A stretch of 64,000 nt of DNA, taken from the NCBI GenBank assembly GCA_902776835.1, contig CACYRK010000006.1, positions 62,001 to 126,000 on the forward strand, in the 5' to 3' direction. This DNA comes from an uncultured Bacteroidales bacterium (GTDB taxonomy: Bacteria > Bacteroidota > Bacteroidia > Bacteroidales > Muribaculaceae). The notes under the pieces were generated by a model that saw nothing but the letters and a program-made list of their open reading frames with translations, did no database searches and was not told the DNA's origin. This document shows positions 46,826-54,847 of this stretch, piece by piece; position 1 is the stretch's first letter, and every line of letters starts with the position of its first letter. The translations under genes were made by a program, and so were the position numbers.

Positions 46826-46965
46826 GTTGCACTTTGGCTGTTGTTACCATTGGGGTGGCGGGAGTAAAATGGCTCTGTTTTGGGGTTCGCGGGGCCGTGT
46901 GGCGGACGATTTTTGGGTGTTTTTGTTAAATTTTTGTTAAAACTACTGATTTTGGTGGTGCTTTT

Positions 46966-46996
46966 TTTGCCAGTAACAAAAAAAGCAGTACCTTTG
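46966..46996 (+). promoter_or_regulatory. Promoter of the initiator tRNA gene
   Basis: TTTG (46966-46969), 19 nt, TACCTTTG (46989-46996), ending 12 nt before the tRNA. This is a full Bacteroidetes promoter. Confidence 0.8.
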
Positions 46997-47008
46997 CACC
47001 GCAAATAT

Positions 47009-47080
47009 CGCGGGATGGAGCAGTGGCAGCTCGTTGGGCTCATAACCCAAAGGTCGGAGGTTCGAGTCCTCCTCCCGCCA
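47009..47080 (+). tRNA. Initiator tRNA-fMet (CAT)
   Basis: Full cloverleaf: acceptor 47009-47015 / 47073-47079, D-stem GAGC/GCTC, anticodon stem TTGGG/CCCAA with loop CTCATAA, T-stem GGAGG/CCTCC with loop TTCGAGT. Initiator hallmarks are present: no Watson-Crick pair at position 1-72 (C against C), three G-C pairs next to the anticodon loop, and A11-U24 in the D-stem. CCA is not encoded. Confidence 0.95.
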
Positions 47081-47090
47081 CAACAGCAAG

Positions 47091-47118
47091 AGCCGAGTCG
47101 AAATGACCCGGCTTTTTT
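47091..47118 (+). terminator. Terminator after tRNA-fMet
   Basis: Stem AGCCGAGTC / GACCCGGCT (one mismatch), loop GAAAT, then a run of T. It lies 11 nt after the tRNA. Confidence 0.85.
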
Positions 47119-47201
47119 CATATCCCTACCCCACCCGCCTCGGGGTGGCTGGGGCAGCCGGGGATTGCTGGAGATTTTCGGGAGGTGTTTTTGGTGGGGG
47201 G

Positions 47202-47232
47202 TTGCACATTTGTTGAAAAAGTGGTAAATTTG
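47202..47232 (+). promoter_or_regulatory. Promoter of the GT4 gene
   Basis: TTG (47202-47204), 20 nt, TAAATTTG (47225-47232), 24 nt before the ATG at 47256. Confidence 0.65.
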
Positions 47233-47255
47233 CATTTGAATAATTTGGAGCGACG

Positions 47256-48428
47256 ATGAAACGCATGGCCGTAATATTCGAGGGTAATATCACCCAGCAA
47301 CTTGGGGTGTTCAACGCGGTAATCAACCGTGTTGCGCACCTGCTCGACATTGCGCCTTACGACATCGACGTGTTCATGATTCAGGGCTACGACACCGGGC
47401 TTAACCGCCTGCTGCACGGCACGCCGCGCATCCATGCCCGCCCCACCCACTTTTCGGTTGACGGCATCGGCGTGGAGGTGTTGTGGTTCAAGCACCGCCT
47501 CATCGACTCGGTGCTTCAGCGCGTGTTTCACCGCCAGCCGTGGTTCTACCGCCGATGGCTGCGCGGTGTGGGCGAGCGTCTCAAAGATTACGACTTGATT
47601 TCGTCGCACGACCGCATCGCGTCGTTAGCGGCATGGCACGCCGTCCACCTCAGCCCCAAGCCATGGTTCATCACGTGGCACGGCGCGAGCATCTACACCG
47701 AGCCTTATCGCCACCCCGAGGTGCGCCAGGTGACGTGCGACCTGCTGCAGGCCCCCACGTGCAACTTCTTCGTGAGCCGCGGCTTGGTGACGCAGGCCGA
47801 GCGGCTGTGTACGGGCTTCAAATGGCAGGTGCTGTGCAACGGTGCCCGCGAGAGTTTCACGCGCTACGACGACAAGCGGCGGCGCTCGCTGCGCAAGCGC
47901 GAGAATGTGAACGGCCGTCGCGTGATTGCCTTTGTGGGCCGGCTGGAGCCGGTGAAAAATGTGCTCGTGTTGCCGCCGCTCATGCAGGCGCTGGCCAATC
48001 ATGGTGTGGCTAACGCCCAACTGTGGGTGATTGGCTCGGGGTCGCTGCACGACGAACTGCGGCAGGCGTTGCAGGCTGCCGGCGTCGATTACCGCATGTG
48101 GGGCAGCCAGTCGGCCGAACGCATGCCCGAGTTGATGAACTGCATCGACGTGCTGGTGCTACCCAGCAAACTCGAGGGCATGCCGCTGGTGGCCATCGAG
48201 GCGCTGCAATGCGGCGCGCATGTGGTGGCAAGCGACGTGGTGGGCAACGCCGAGGTGGTGGGAGCCGACAATGTGGTGGCCCTCGACGACAACCTGGTCG
48301 AGAACATGGCCAGCCGCGTGGCACACCTGCTCACCCACACGGTTGAACAGCAGTTGCCACCCGAGGTCAGTTGGGAGGCTACCGCACAACTCGAGAAGGC
48401 CGCCTACGACCCTTACATGACTGAATAA
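47256..48428 (+). CDS. Family 4 glycosyltransferase
   Basis: 390 aa. GT-B fold. The N-terminal domain is less conserved (MAVIFEGNITQQLGVFNAVI, DLISSHDRIASLAAWHAVHL, FITWHGASIYTEPYR). The C-terminal GT4 domain carries IAFVGRLEPVKNVLVLPPLM, LWVIGSGSLHDEL, MWGSQSAERMPELMNCIDVL and the donor-binding motif SKLEGMPLVAIEALQCG (E-x7-E type). It transfers a sugar from a nucleotide donor, likely in envelope polysaccharide or protein glycosylation. It has its own promoter and is followed by priA after 25 nt. Specificity unknown. Confidence 0.88.
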   Translation: MKRMAVIFEGNITQQLGVFNAVINRVAHLLDIAPYDIDVFMIQGYDTGLNRLLHGTPRIHARPTHFSVDGIGVEVLWFKHRLIDSVLQRVFHRQPWFYRRWLRGVGERLKDYDLISSHDRIASLAAWHAVHLSPKPWFITWHGASIYTEPYRHPEVRQVTCDLLQAPTCNFFVSRGLVTQAERLCTGFKWQVLCNGARESFTRYDDKRRRSLRKRENVNGRRVIAFVGRLEPVKNVLVLPPLMQALANHGVANAQLWVIGSGSLHDELRQALQAAGVDYRMWGSQSAERMPELMNCIDVLVLPSKLEGMPLVAIEALQCGAHVVASDVVGNAEVVGADNVVALDDNLVENMASRVAHLLTHTVEQQLPPEVSWEATAQLEKAAYDPYMTE

Positions 48429-48453
48429 CAGAAAAAAAACACTTCAAGATATC

Positions 48454-50922
48454 ATGCCACAATTTGCCGACGTACTGCTGCCATTGTCGATTCCCGGTAC
48501 ACTTACTTACCGTATCGGGGACGCGATGAACGTGCAGGTGGGCAGCCGTGTGCTTGTGCCTCTGGGCCGCAAAAAAATCTACACCGCCATCGTGGTGCTG
48601 ATTCACGACCGTGCCCCGCGTGGCTACGAAGTGAAGGATATCATCATGCCGCTCGACGACGCGCCGATTGTGCGGCACCCGCAACTGAAATTCTGGGAGT
48701 GGATTTCGGACTACTACCTGTGCTCGATGGGCGAGGTCTTCAAGGCCGCCGTGCCCAGCGGACTGAAGGTGGAGAGCGAGAGTTACATCAGCCCCAACAG
48801 CGACTTTGAGGAGACCGAGCCGGGCCAACTGACCGACCGCGAGCGCACAATACTTGACTTTGTGTACCAGCGCGGACGCGTGCAAGTGAGCGACCTGAGC
48901 GCCGCCACGGGGTTCAAGACGGTTGAGGGTATCGTGTCGCGCCTTATCGACAAGGGTGCGATTTACGTGAGCGAGCGCATCGTCGACAACTACCGCCCCA
49001 AGACCGAGGCGTGCGTGCGCCTGACGCTGCCACGCGACGACGAGGCTGGGCTGCATGCGCTGTTCGACCAGGTGAAGCGCGCCCACAAGCAGGAGTCGCT
49101 GCTGCTGGCTTACCTCGACCTGTCGCACTGGCTCAACAAGAGCCGCGAGGCGGCCGAGGTGACCAAGGAGACGCTGCTCAAGCGCGCCGCCGTGAGCGGT
49201 GCCGTGCTCAGTGCCGCCGTGCAGCGCGGCATGTTCGAGGTGTACAAGCGGCCCATCAACCGCTTTGCCGCCCTCGGCGCCACGGTGACACCGCCGCCCA
49301 CCCTCAGCGACGACCAGCAGCGGGCCTACAAGGAGATTCACCAGAGCATGCGCGAGCACGACATCACGCTGCTGCACGGCGTCACGTCGAGTGGCAAGAC
49401 GTCGATTTACATGCATCTGCTCGAAGACACGCTCAAGGCCGGCAAACAGGCGCTCTATCTCGTGCCCGAGATTGCGCTGACCACACAACTCACACGCCGC
49501 CTGCGCGTGGTGCTCGGCGACAAGTTGCTCATCTACCACTCGAAGTTCAGCGACAACGAGCGCGTCGACATATGGAACCGGCTGCTGTCGAGCCATGAGC
49601 CGTGCGTGGTGCTTGGCGTGCGCTCGTCGGTGTTCCTGCCGTTTGCCCAGTTGGGCCTGGTGATTGTCGACGAGGAGCACGACAGCAGTTACAAGCAGCA
49701 AGACCCGGCTCCACGCTACAACGGTCGCAACGCCGCCATGGTGCTGGCACAGATGCACGGAGCAAAGGTGGTGCTTGGCAGCGCCACACCGGCCATCGAG
49801 GTCTACAGCCGCGCCCTGCAAGGCAAATACGGGCTGGTGAAACTGCTCACCCGCTATCAGGACATCGCGCTGCCCACGGTGCAGGTCATCGACACGCGGC
49901 AGTCGCGCAAACGCCGCGAGATGCAGGGATTGTTCAGCAAGGAACTCGTAGACAAATGCCGTGAGGCCCTAAAGGGCGGCGAGCAGGTGATTTTGTTCCA
50001 AAACCGCCGCGGATACTCGCCCATGCTCAGTTGTAAGCAGTGCGGATGGGTGCCAAAGTGCGCCAACTGCGACGTCTCGCTCACCTACCACAAGCACAAC
50101 CACACACTCAGTTGCCACTACTGCGGCTACACGATGACGATGCCCACGCTGTGCCCGGTATGCCAAATGCCCGACCTGGAAATTGTGGGCTACGGCACCG
50201 AGCGCATCGAGGATGACATCGACAAGGTGTTCCCCGGCGAGAAAATCTCGCGCATGGACCTCGACACCACGCGCAGCAAGGCCAGTTACGACCGCATCAT
50301 CGACGAGTTTTCGAGCCACAAGACCAACATCCTTGTGGGCACACAGATGGTGACTAAGGGACTCGACTTCGACGCCGTGAGCGTGGTGGGCATCCTCAAC
50401 GCCGACACAATGATCAGTTTCCCCGACTTCCGCTCGCACGAGCGCGCTTTCGACATGCTCGAGCAGGTGGCGGGACGTGCCGGCCGAGCACACAAGCAGG
50501 GGCAGGTGCTCATTCAGACTCGCGACCCCGAGCATCCTGTTATCGGCTTCGTCGTGGCACACGACTACGAGGGATTCTACAACCACGAGATGCACGAGCG
50601 CGAGCGTTACCACTACCCGCCCTACACCCGCATCATCAACATCTACCTTAAGCACCGCGATGCCGGTGTTGTGGGTGAAATGGCTGTACGCTACACCAAG
50701 TTGCTGCTCGACACCTTCGGCCACGAGCGTGTGTTGGGGCCTGAGCAGCCTCCGGTGGGTCGCGTGCAACAACTCTACATACGCCAGGTGATGCTGAAGA
50801 TTGAGTTGGGAGCCTCGATGGTCAAGGTCAAGCAGATTCTGCGCTCGCTCTATGAGCAGATGCTCACCCTCGACGCCCGGTGGCGCACCATCAAACTCAC
50901 CTACGACGTCGACCCCGTGTAG
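48454..50922 (+). CDS. priA: Primosomal replication restart helicase PriA
   Basis: 822 aa. PriA recognises stalled forks and reloads the replisome. The N-terminal 3'-DNA-binding domain starts FADVLLPLSIPGTLTYRI. The helicase core includes Walker A HGVTSSGKTSIYMHL, DEEHDSSYKQQD, LGSATPAIEVY and the motif GTQMVTKGLDFDAVSVV. Between the helicase lobes lies the zinc-binding domain with paired cysteines (CKQCGWVPKCANC, CHYCGYT, CPVCQM). The C-terminal domain ends with RVLGPEQPPVGRVQ and DVDP. Length and motifs are typical; no disruption is seen. Confidence 0.97.
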   Translation: MPQFADVLLPLSIPGTLTYRIGDAMNVQVGSRVLVPLGRKKIYTAIVVLIHDRAPRGYEVKDIIMPLDDAPIVRHPQLKFWEWISDYYLCSMGEVFKAAVPSGLKVESESYISPNSDFEETEPGQLTDRERTILDFVYQRGRVQVSDLSAATGFKTVEGIVSRLIDKGAIYVSERIVDNYRPKTEACVRLTLPRDDEAGLHALFDQVKRAHKQESLLLAYLDLSHWLNKSREAAEVTKETLLKRAAVSGAVLSAAVQRGMFEVYKRPINRFAALGATVTPPPTLSDDQQRAYKEIHQSMREHDITLLHGVTSSGKTSIYMHLLEDTLKAGKQALYLVPEIALTTQLTRRLRVVLGDKLLIYHSKFSDNERVDIWNRLLSSHEPCVVLGVRSSVFLPFAQLGLVIVDEEHDSSYKQQDPAPRYNGRNAAMVLAQMHGAKVVLGSATPAIEVYSRALQGKYGLVKLLTRYQDIALPTVQVIDTRQSRKRREMQGLFSKELVDKCREALKGGEQVILFQNRRGYSPMLSCKQCGWVPKCANCDVSLTYHKHNHTLSCHYCGYTMTMPTLCPVCQMPDLEIVGYGTERIEDDIDKVFPGEKISRMDLDTTRSKASYDRIIDEFSSHKTNILVGTQMVTKGLDFDAVSVVGILNADTMISFPDFRSHERAFDMLEQVAGRAGRAHKQGQVLIQTRDPEHPVIGFVVAHDYEGFYNHEMHERERYHYPPYTRIINIYLKHRDAGVVGEMAVRYTKLLLDTFGHERVLGPEQPPVGRVQQLYIRQVMLKIELGASMVKVKQILRSLYEQMLTLDARWRTIKLTYDVDPV

Positions 50923-51015
50923 AAAATTGGCGGTAACCTGATACTACTTTTCGAACTTATTTATAAACTGACATACAACAAATTAGCGTAGTGTTACTAT
51001 AAAAAATTACTATTA

Positions 51016-51317
51016 ATTATTGTTGTTGTCCGATAAATATTTTTTGAACACTCACAATTCATTGAATTTCAAGTAAAAACATTAAGTTTATAAATAATGG
51101 GCTTGCTTTGTAGCCCTTTTGGGCTGGCCAGGGTTTGTGGACGTGCCATGGAGGCAATGTTTCCAGACAATTTGTAGGGACGCGCCATGGCGCGTAGTGG
51201 AGCAAAATGTGGGTTAAATGTGTTCATATTCATGTTATTATTTTGATTGATATGCGTTCCTGACAGAACCAATTGCGTCTACATCTGCCACCCCTGGTTT
51301 TTATCGGACACCAATAG
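51016..51317. mobile_element. Second MITE-like element with TGTCCGATAAA ends
   Basis: Left end ATTGTTGTTGTCCGATAAA and right end (reverse complement) ATTGGTGTCCGATAAA form imperfect inverted repeats like those at 33019/33296 (ATTGCTGTCCG-TAAA). The left end also shares its inner flank (TGTTnAAAA...TTTA) with the right end of the other element. The ~300-bp interior has no credible gene; it holds short GGGCT/AGCCC hairpins (about 51099-51124) and a REP-like GTAG hairpin. With 50923-51015 and 51318-51430, where I see nothing, it fills the priA-PBP1A gap. Confidence 0.6.
51174..51195 (+). repeat. REP-like element: GTAG plus palindrome
   Basis: GTAGGG followed by ACGCGCC-AT-GGCGCGT, a perfect 16-bp palindrome. 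It matches the element at 29717-29738 in opposite orientation. A degenerate copy (GGACGTGCCATGG) lies about 35 bp to the left. Confidence 0.75.
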
Positions 51318-51430
51318 TACAAAGTGTATTGGGATGGTGAGTGAAGCCGCATCGAGCCCGGCTTGCCCTAAACACGAGACTGAAAGTTGCGCAGATACAG
51401 AGTTACAGAAAACTTCGTAGAGCGTAATAC

Positions 51431-51460
51431 AAAGGAGGAGAGCCGCGGCTCTCCTCCTTT
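51431..51460. terminator. Perfect palindrome terminator downstream of PBP1A
   Basis: Thirty bases form a perfect palindrome centred on CCGCGG, with AAAGGAGG at one end and CCTCCTTT at the other. It lies 37 nt after the PBP1A stop and can act in both directions. Confidence 0.8.
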
Positions 51461-51478
51461 ATCTATACTCTATAATCT

Positions 51479-51502
51479 ATTAATCGCAGATCTGCGATTA
51501 AT
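51479..51502. repeat. 24-bp perfect palindrome overlapping the PBP1A stop codon
   Basis: ATTAATCGCAGA and its exact reverse complement abut at 51490/51491. The PBP1A stop (TAA, 51500-51498) is inside the right arm. It could slow or end transcription before the stronger hairpin at 51431. Confidence 0.8.
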
Positions 51503-53933
51503 CAAATGCGCCTTCCATAATCTCTTCCTGCTGGCCGCCACCTTCTTCGCCGCCACCGCCGCCACCGCCACCGCGGTAGCCGCTCCAGCCGCCGAAGTCG
51601 TCGGCACAAGCGTTGAACCCTGACGGAATCTTAAACTTGGTGTCCTGCGAGTAAGGCAACGACGAGTCGCCATAGACCTTTTTCCAGAACAAGGCATAGA
51701 TAGGCAGTGCCGCCTCGGCACCCTGTCCCATGGCGGTGCTCACAAAGTGGATGTAACGCTCCTCGCCGCCGACCCACACGCCACAGACGAGGTCGGGCGT
51801 GAAGCCCATAAACCAACCGTCGCTGTTGCTGTTGGTCGTACCGGTCTTGCCGCCCATCTCGGCATGCAAGCCGTAACTTGAGTGCAGTCGCGAACCCGTA
51901 CCCGACTCCACAACGCTCATGAGCATTGTGAGCATCTTCAGGTAGGTGTCGTTGCTCATGATTTCGCGGTGGCGTGGCGTGAAGTCGGCCAGCACGTTAC
52001 CGCGGTTGTCGCTGATGCGCGTCACGTAGATGGGGTCGACACGCATGCCGCCGTTGGCAAACGCCGAGTAGGCCGCCACCATCTCGCGCAGCGTGATTTC
52101 ACAGGCTCCCAGGCTGATACCGGGCACCGAGTCGAGCGCGCTGGTGATACCGAAACTCTTCATCCACCGCACCAACTCGCTGGGCGACATGGTGTAGTAG
52201 CCGGCTTTTTCAATCCAGTTGGGGCTGGTGCCGCGCATAAAGCCGGCCGAAATCGAGTTGGTGGAGTGAGTCAACGCCGATTTGATGGTCATCGTGCCGC
52301 CCACACCCTTGGGGTTCCACACAGTGCCGTACCAGTGGATGTTAGGCGAGCCACCGGGGCGCACCGAGCATGGTGTGAGGCCGCCCATCTCCACAGCCTG
52401 GCTGTAGACGAATGGCTTTACGGTAGAACCGATTTGACGGCGTCCGGTCGACACCATGTCATATTTAAAGAAGCGGAAGTCGGGGCCGCCCACATAAGCC
52501 TTGACATAACCCGTGACGGGGTCCATCGCCATCATTGCGCAGCGCAAGAAGGTTTTGGTGTAGAGCAGCGAGTCGTAGGGCGTCATCTTTGCTTCGTACT
52601 CGCCATCGTAACTGAAGAGTTGCATCTCGGTGGGAGTCCTGAAGTTGCTCATGATTTCGTTCTCGGTCATGCCCTGCTTTTGCAGCACGCGGTAGCGCTC
52701 CGAGCGCTTGATGGCGTTGTTGATGAGCGCCTGCTTGGCTTGCGACGAGAGTTCGCTTGTGTTGTTGGTGTAAGGATTTTTCATGCCACCGCGCTCACGC
52801 TGGAAGGCGGGCTGCAGCGTCTTCGACATGTGCTGCTTCACAGCCTCGTCGGCATACTGCTGCATACGCTCGTCGATGGTGGTGTAGATTTTCAATCCGT
52901 CGCTGTACAGGTCGTAGTGCGAGCCGTCGGGCTTTTTGTTCTTCTGGCACCAGCCGAAGAGCGGGTTTTCCTCCCAGGCTATCGAGTCGTCGATAAACGC
53001 CTGCTGGTTCCATTTCGGATAATTCTTGCGCTCGGGCTTCTTTGCCGTCATCACGCGGCGCAACTCCTCGCGGAAGTACGGCGCGAGGCCGTCGTTGTGG
53101 TCCACGCGGTTGAAGTTGAGCAGCAGCGGCGTTTGCTTGAGCGAGTCGCACTGCTGCTGGTTGAGGTAGCCAGCCTTCAGCATCTGCTCGAGCACCGTGT
53201 TGCGGCGCTCGCGAGTGCGCTCCAAGTAGCGGTGAGGGTTGTAATAACTGGGGTTCTTGCACATACCCACCAGCGTGGCGGCTTCCTGAATGTTGAGTTG
53301 GCTGGGCTCCTTGCCGAAGTAGACAAAGGCCGCCGTCTTGATGCCCACGGCATTGTTGAGGAAGTCAAACTGGTTGAAGTACATCTGTATGATTTCGTCC
53401 TTGGTGTAGAAGCGCTCAAGTTTCACGGCGATGACCCACTCGATGGGTTTCTGCAAGGCGCGCTCGAAGATGTTGCTCGACTCGGGCGAATAAAGTTGCT
53501 TGGCAAGTTGCTGCGTGATGGTACTGCCACCACCGGCGCTCTTTTGCCCCAAGATTATGCGCTTGACGATGGCTCGGCCCAGCGCCTTCACGTCGATACC
53601 CGAGTGCTCCTCGAAGCGCACGTCCTCGGTGGCCACCAGGGCGTCGTGCAGATAGGGCGACAACTGGTCGTACTCCACATACACGCGGTTGCCCTTGCTG
53701 CGGTAATAGCGACCCATCTCCTCGCCGCCAGCGGCATAGATGGTCGAGGCAAACTTGTCGGTGGGGTTACGCAACTGGTCGATGGCGGGCATATAGCCTA
53801 TCACGCCGTTATATATCAATATGAACAGCAACAGCAGCAGCCCCACGAAGCCGGCAAAGCCGTACCACATGCGTTTAACAATCTTCTGCCTGCGCTCGCG
53901 CTGCAGCGCTTTCTTGCTTTTTTTGTGAGCCAT
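51498..53933 (-). CDS. Penicillin-binding protein 1A (bifunctional transglycosylase/transpeptidase)
   Basis: 811 aa. It polymerises and cross-links peptidoglycan in the periplasm. A basic cytoplasmic N-terminus and one membrane helix (WYGFAGFVGLLLLLFILIY) precede the GT51 domain: catalytic TEDVRFEEHSG (Glu about 102), AGGGSTITQQLAKQLYSP and KDEIIQMYFNQ. The transpeptidase domain has the SxxK nucleophile in GSTVKPF (Ser503), STNS as the SxN-type motif and GGKTGTT. The C-terminus ends in a Gly-run and acidic tail. The gene stands alone with its own promoter and two palindromic 3' ends. Confidence 0.96.
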   Translation of the reverse strand: MAHKKSKKALQRERRQKIVKRMWYGFAGFVGLLLLLFILIYNGVIGYMPAIDQLRNPTDKFASTIYAAGGEEMGRYYRSKGNRVYVEYDQLSPYLHDALVATEDVRFEEHSGIDVKALGRAIVKRIILGQKSAGGGSTITQQLAKQLYSPESSNIFERALQKPIEWVIAVKLERFYTKDEIIQMYFNQFDFLNNAVGIKTAAFVYFGKEPSQLNIQEAATLVGMCKNPSYYNPHRYLERTRERRNTVLEQMLKAGYLNQQQCDSLKQTPLLLNFNRVDHNDGLAPYFREELRRVMTAKKPERKNYPKWNQQAFIDDSIAWEENPLFGWCQKNKKPDGSHYDLYSDGLKIYTTIDERMQQYADEAVKQHMSKTLQPAFQRERGGMKNPYTNNTSELSSQAKQALINNAIKRSERYRVLQKQGMTENEIMSNFRTPTEMQLFSYDGEYEAKMTPYDSLLYTKTFLRCAMMAMDPVTGYVKAYVGGPDFRFFKYDMVSTGRRQIGSTVKPFVYSQAVEMGGLTPCSVRPGGSPNIHWYGTVWNPKGVGGTMTIKSALTHSTNSISAGFMRGTSPNWIEKAGYYTMSPSELVRWMKSFGITSALDSVPGISLGACEITLREMVAAYSAFANGGMRVDPIYVTRISDNRGNVLADFTPRHREIMSNDTYLKMLTMLMSVVESGTGSRLHSSYGLHAEMGGKTGTTNSNSDGWFMGFTPDLVCGVWVGGEERYIHFVSTAMGQGAEAALPIYALFWKKVYGDSSLPYSQDTKFKIPSGFNACADDFGGWSGYRGGGGGGGGEEGGGQQEEIMEGAFD

Positions 53934-53982
53934 ATCTTTTAAATCTTGTAATGCTACAAAACGGAGTTCCTGTAATAACTTG

Positions 53983-54014
53983 CAAAGTTACTACTAAAAG
54001 CCCATATCCACCAA
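53983..54014 (-). promoter_or_regulatory. PBP1A promoter
   Basis: On the minus strand: TTG (54014-54012), 21 nt, TAACTTTG (53990-53983). The predicted start near 53976 gives a leader of about 43 nt. Confidence 0.65.
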
Positions 54015-54105
54015 GAAAAATCACATTTTTTTTACCATCATCGCCTCAGTGATAGCCCGTTGGAATAGCAACCACACACGCTTTGCCACAAAACGGCGCG
54101 ATTGC

Positions 54106-54136
54106 TTGCACACGTCACGAAATAACACTAAATTTG
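54106..54136 (+). promoter_or_regulatory. Promoter of the flavin reductase gene
   Basis: TTG (54106-54108), 20 nt, TAAATTTG (54129-54136). It lies downstream of an in-frame upstream start (54049), so the ATG at 54211 is preferred. Confidence 0.65.
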
Positions 54137-54210
54137 CGAGAGAGATTATTTGGTGGGCAACATCACCAATAATCTGGAAATCGCAAACTACGACCGACAA
54201 TTATAGCATT

Positions 54211-54780
54211 ATGAAACAAAACTGGCGACCAGGAACCATGATTTACCCGCTGCCGGCCCTGCTCGTGACCTGCGGAAAAGATGTAGAGGAATACAACATG
54301 CTCACGGCTGCCTGGACGGGCACAATATGCAGCGACCCCGCAATGTGCTACGTCTCGATCAGGCCCGAGCGCTACAGCCACGCCATAATCGAGCGCAACA
54401 TGGCGTTCACGCTCAACCTCACCAACCGCGCCCTAGCACGCGCCACCGACTGGTGCGGCGTGCGGTCGGGCCGCGACTGCAACAAGTGGAAAGAGATGGG
54501 TCTCACGCCCGTGGCAGGAGTCACCGTGGCCGCGCCTTACATCGCCGAGGCGCCTGTGAGCATCGAGTGTGCCGTGCGCGACATCATGCGCCTGGGCACT
54601 CACGACATGTTTATCGCACAGGTGATGAACGTCATCGTCGACGACCGTTATCTCGACCCCGACACCGGCGCCCTCGACCTTCAAGCCGCCGACCTGATTA
54701 CCTACTGCCACGGCCACTACTACAGCCTGGGCGACGAGTTGGGCCACTTCGGCTGGACCGTCCGCCGCAAGCCCAAATGA
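54211..54780 (+). CDS. Flavin reductase-like domain protein
   Basis: 189 aa from the ATG at 54211. The split-barrel FMN-binding fold is recognisable: YPLPALLVTCGKDVEEYNML, LTAAWTGTICSDPAMCYVSI, PERYSHAIIERNMAFTLNLT, GRDCNKWKEMGLTP, APVSIECAVRDIMRLGTHDM and FIAQVMNVIVDDRYLD. Members reduce free flavins or bind FMN as part of small oxidoreductases. No partner monooxygenase is adjacent. It has its own promoter, and the next gene (UvrA paralogue) has another. Confidence 0.87.
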   Translation: MKQNWRPGTMIYPLPALLVTCGKDVEEYNMLTAAWTGTICSDPAMCYVSIRPERYSHAIIERNMAFTLNLTNRALARATDWCGVRSGRDCNKWKEMGLTPVAGVTVAAPYIAEAPVSIECAVRDIMRLGTHDMFIAQVMNVIVDDRYLDPDTGALDLQAADLITYCHGHYYSLGDELGHFGWTVRRKPK

Positions 54781-54796
54781 CCATCAAAGGGGACGG

Positions 54797-54827
54797 TTGG
54801 GAGATTGAGGGGGTTTTTGTAACTTTG
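54797..54827 (+). promoter_or_regulatory. Promoter of the UvrA paralogue
   Basis: TTG (54797-54799), 20 nt, TAACTTTG (54820-54827), 20 nt before the ATG at 54848. Confidence 0.7.
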
Positions 54828-54847
54828 CTTGACTATTTAATGAGTTT

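Noticed and set aside
46786..47235. Minus-strand open frame with CCCGGRRTRTSD-like text
   Set aside because: It is the antisense of the tRNA-fMet gene and its terminator; such frames are common false genes.
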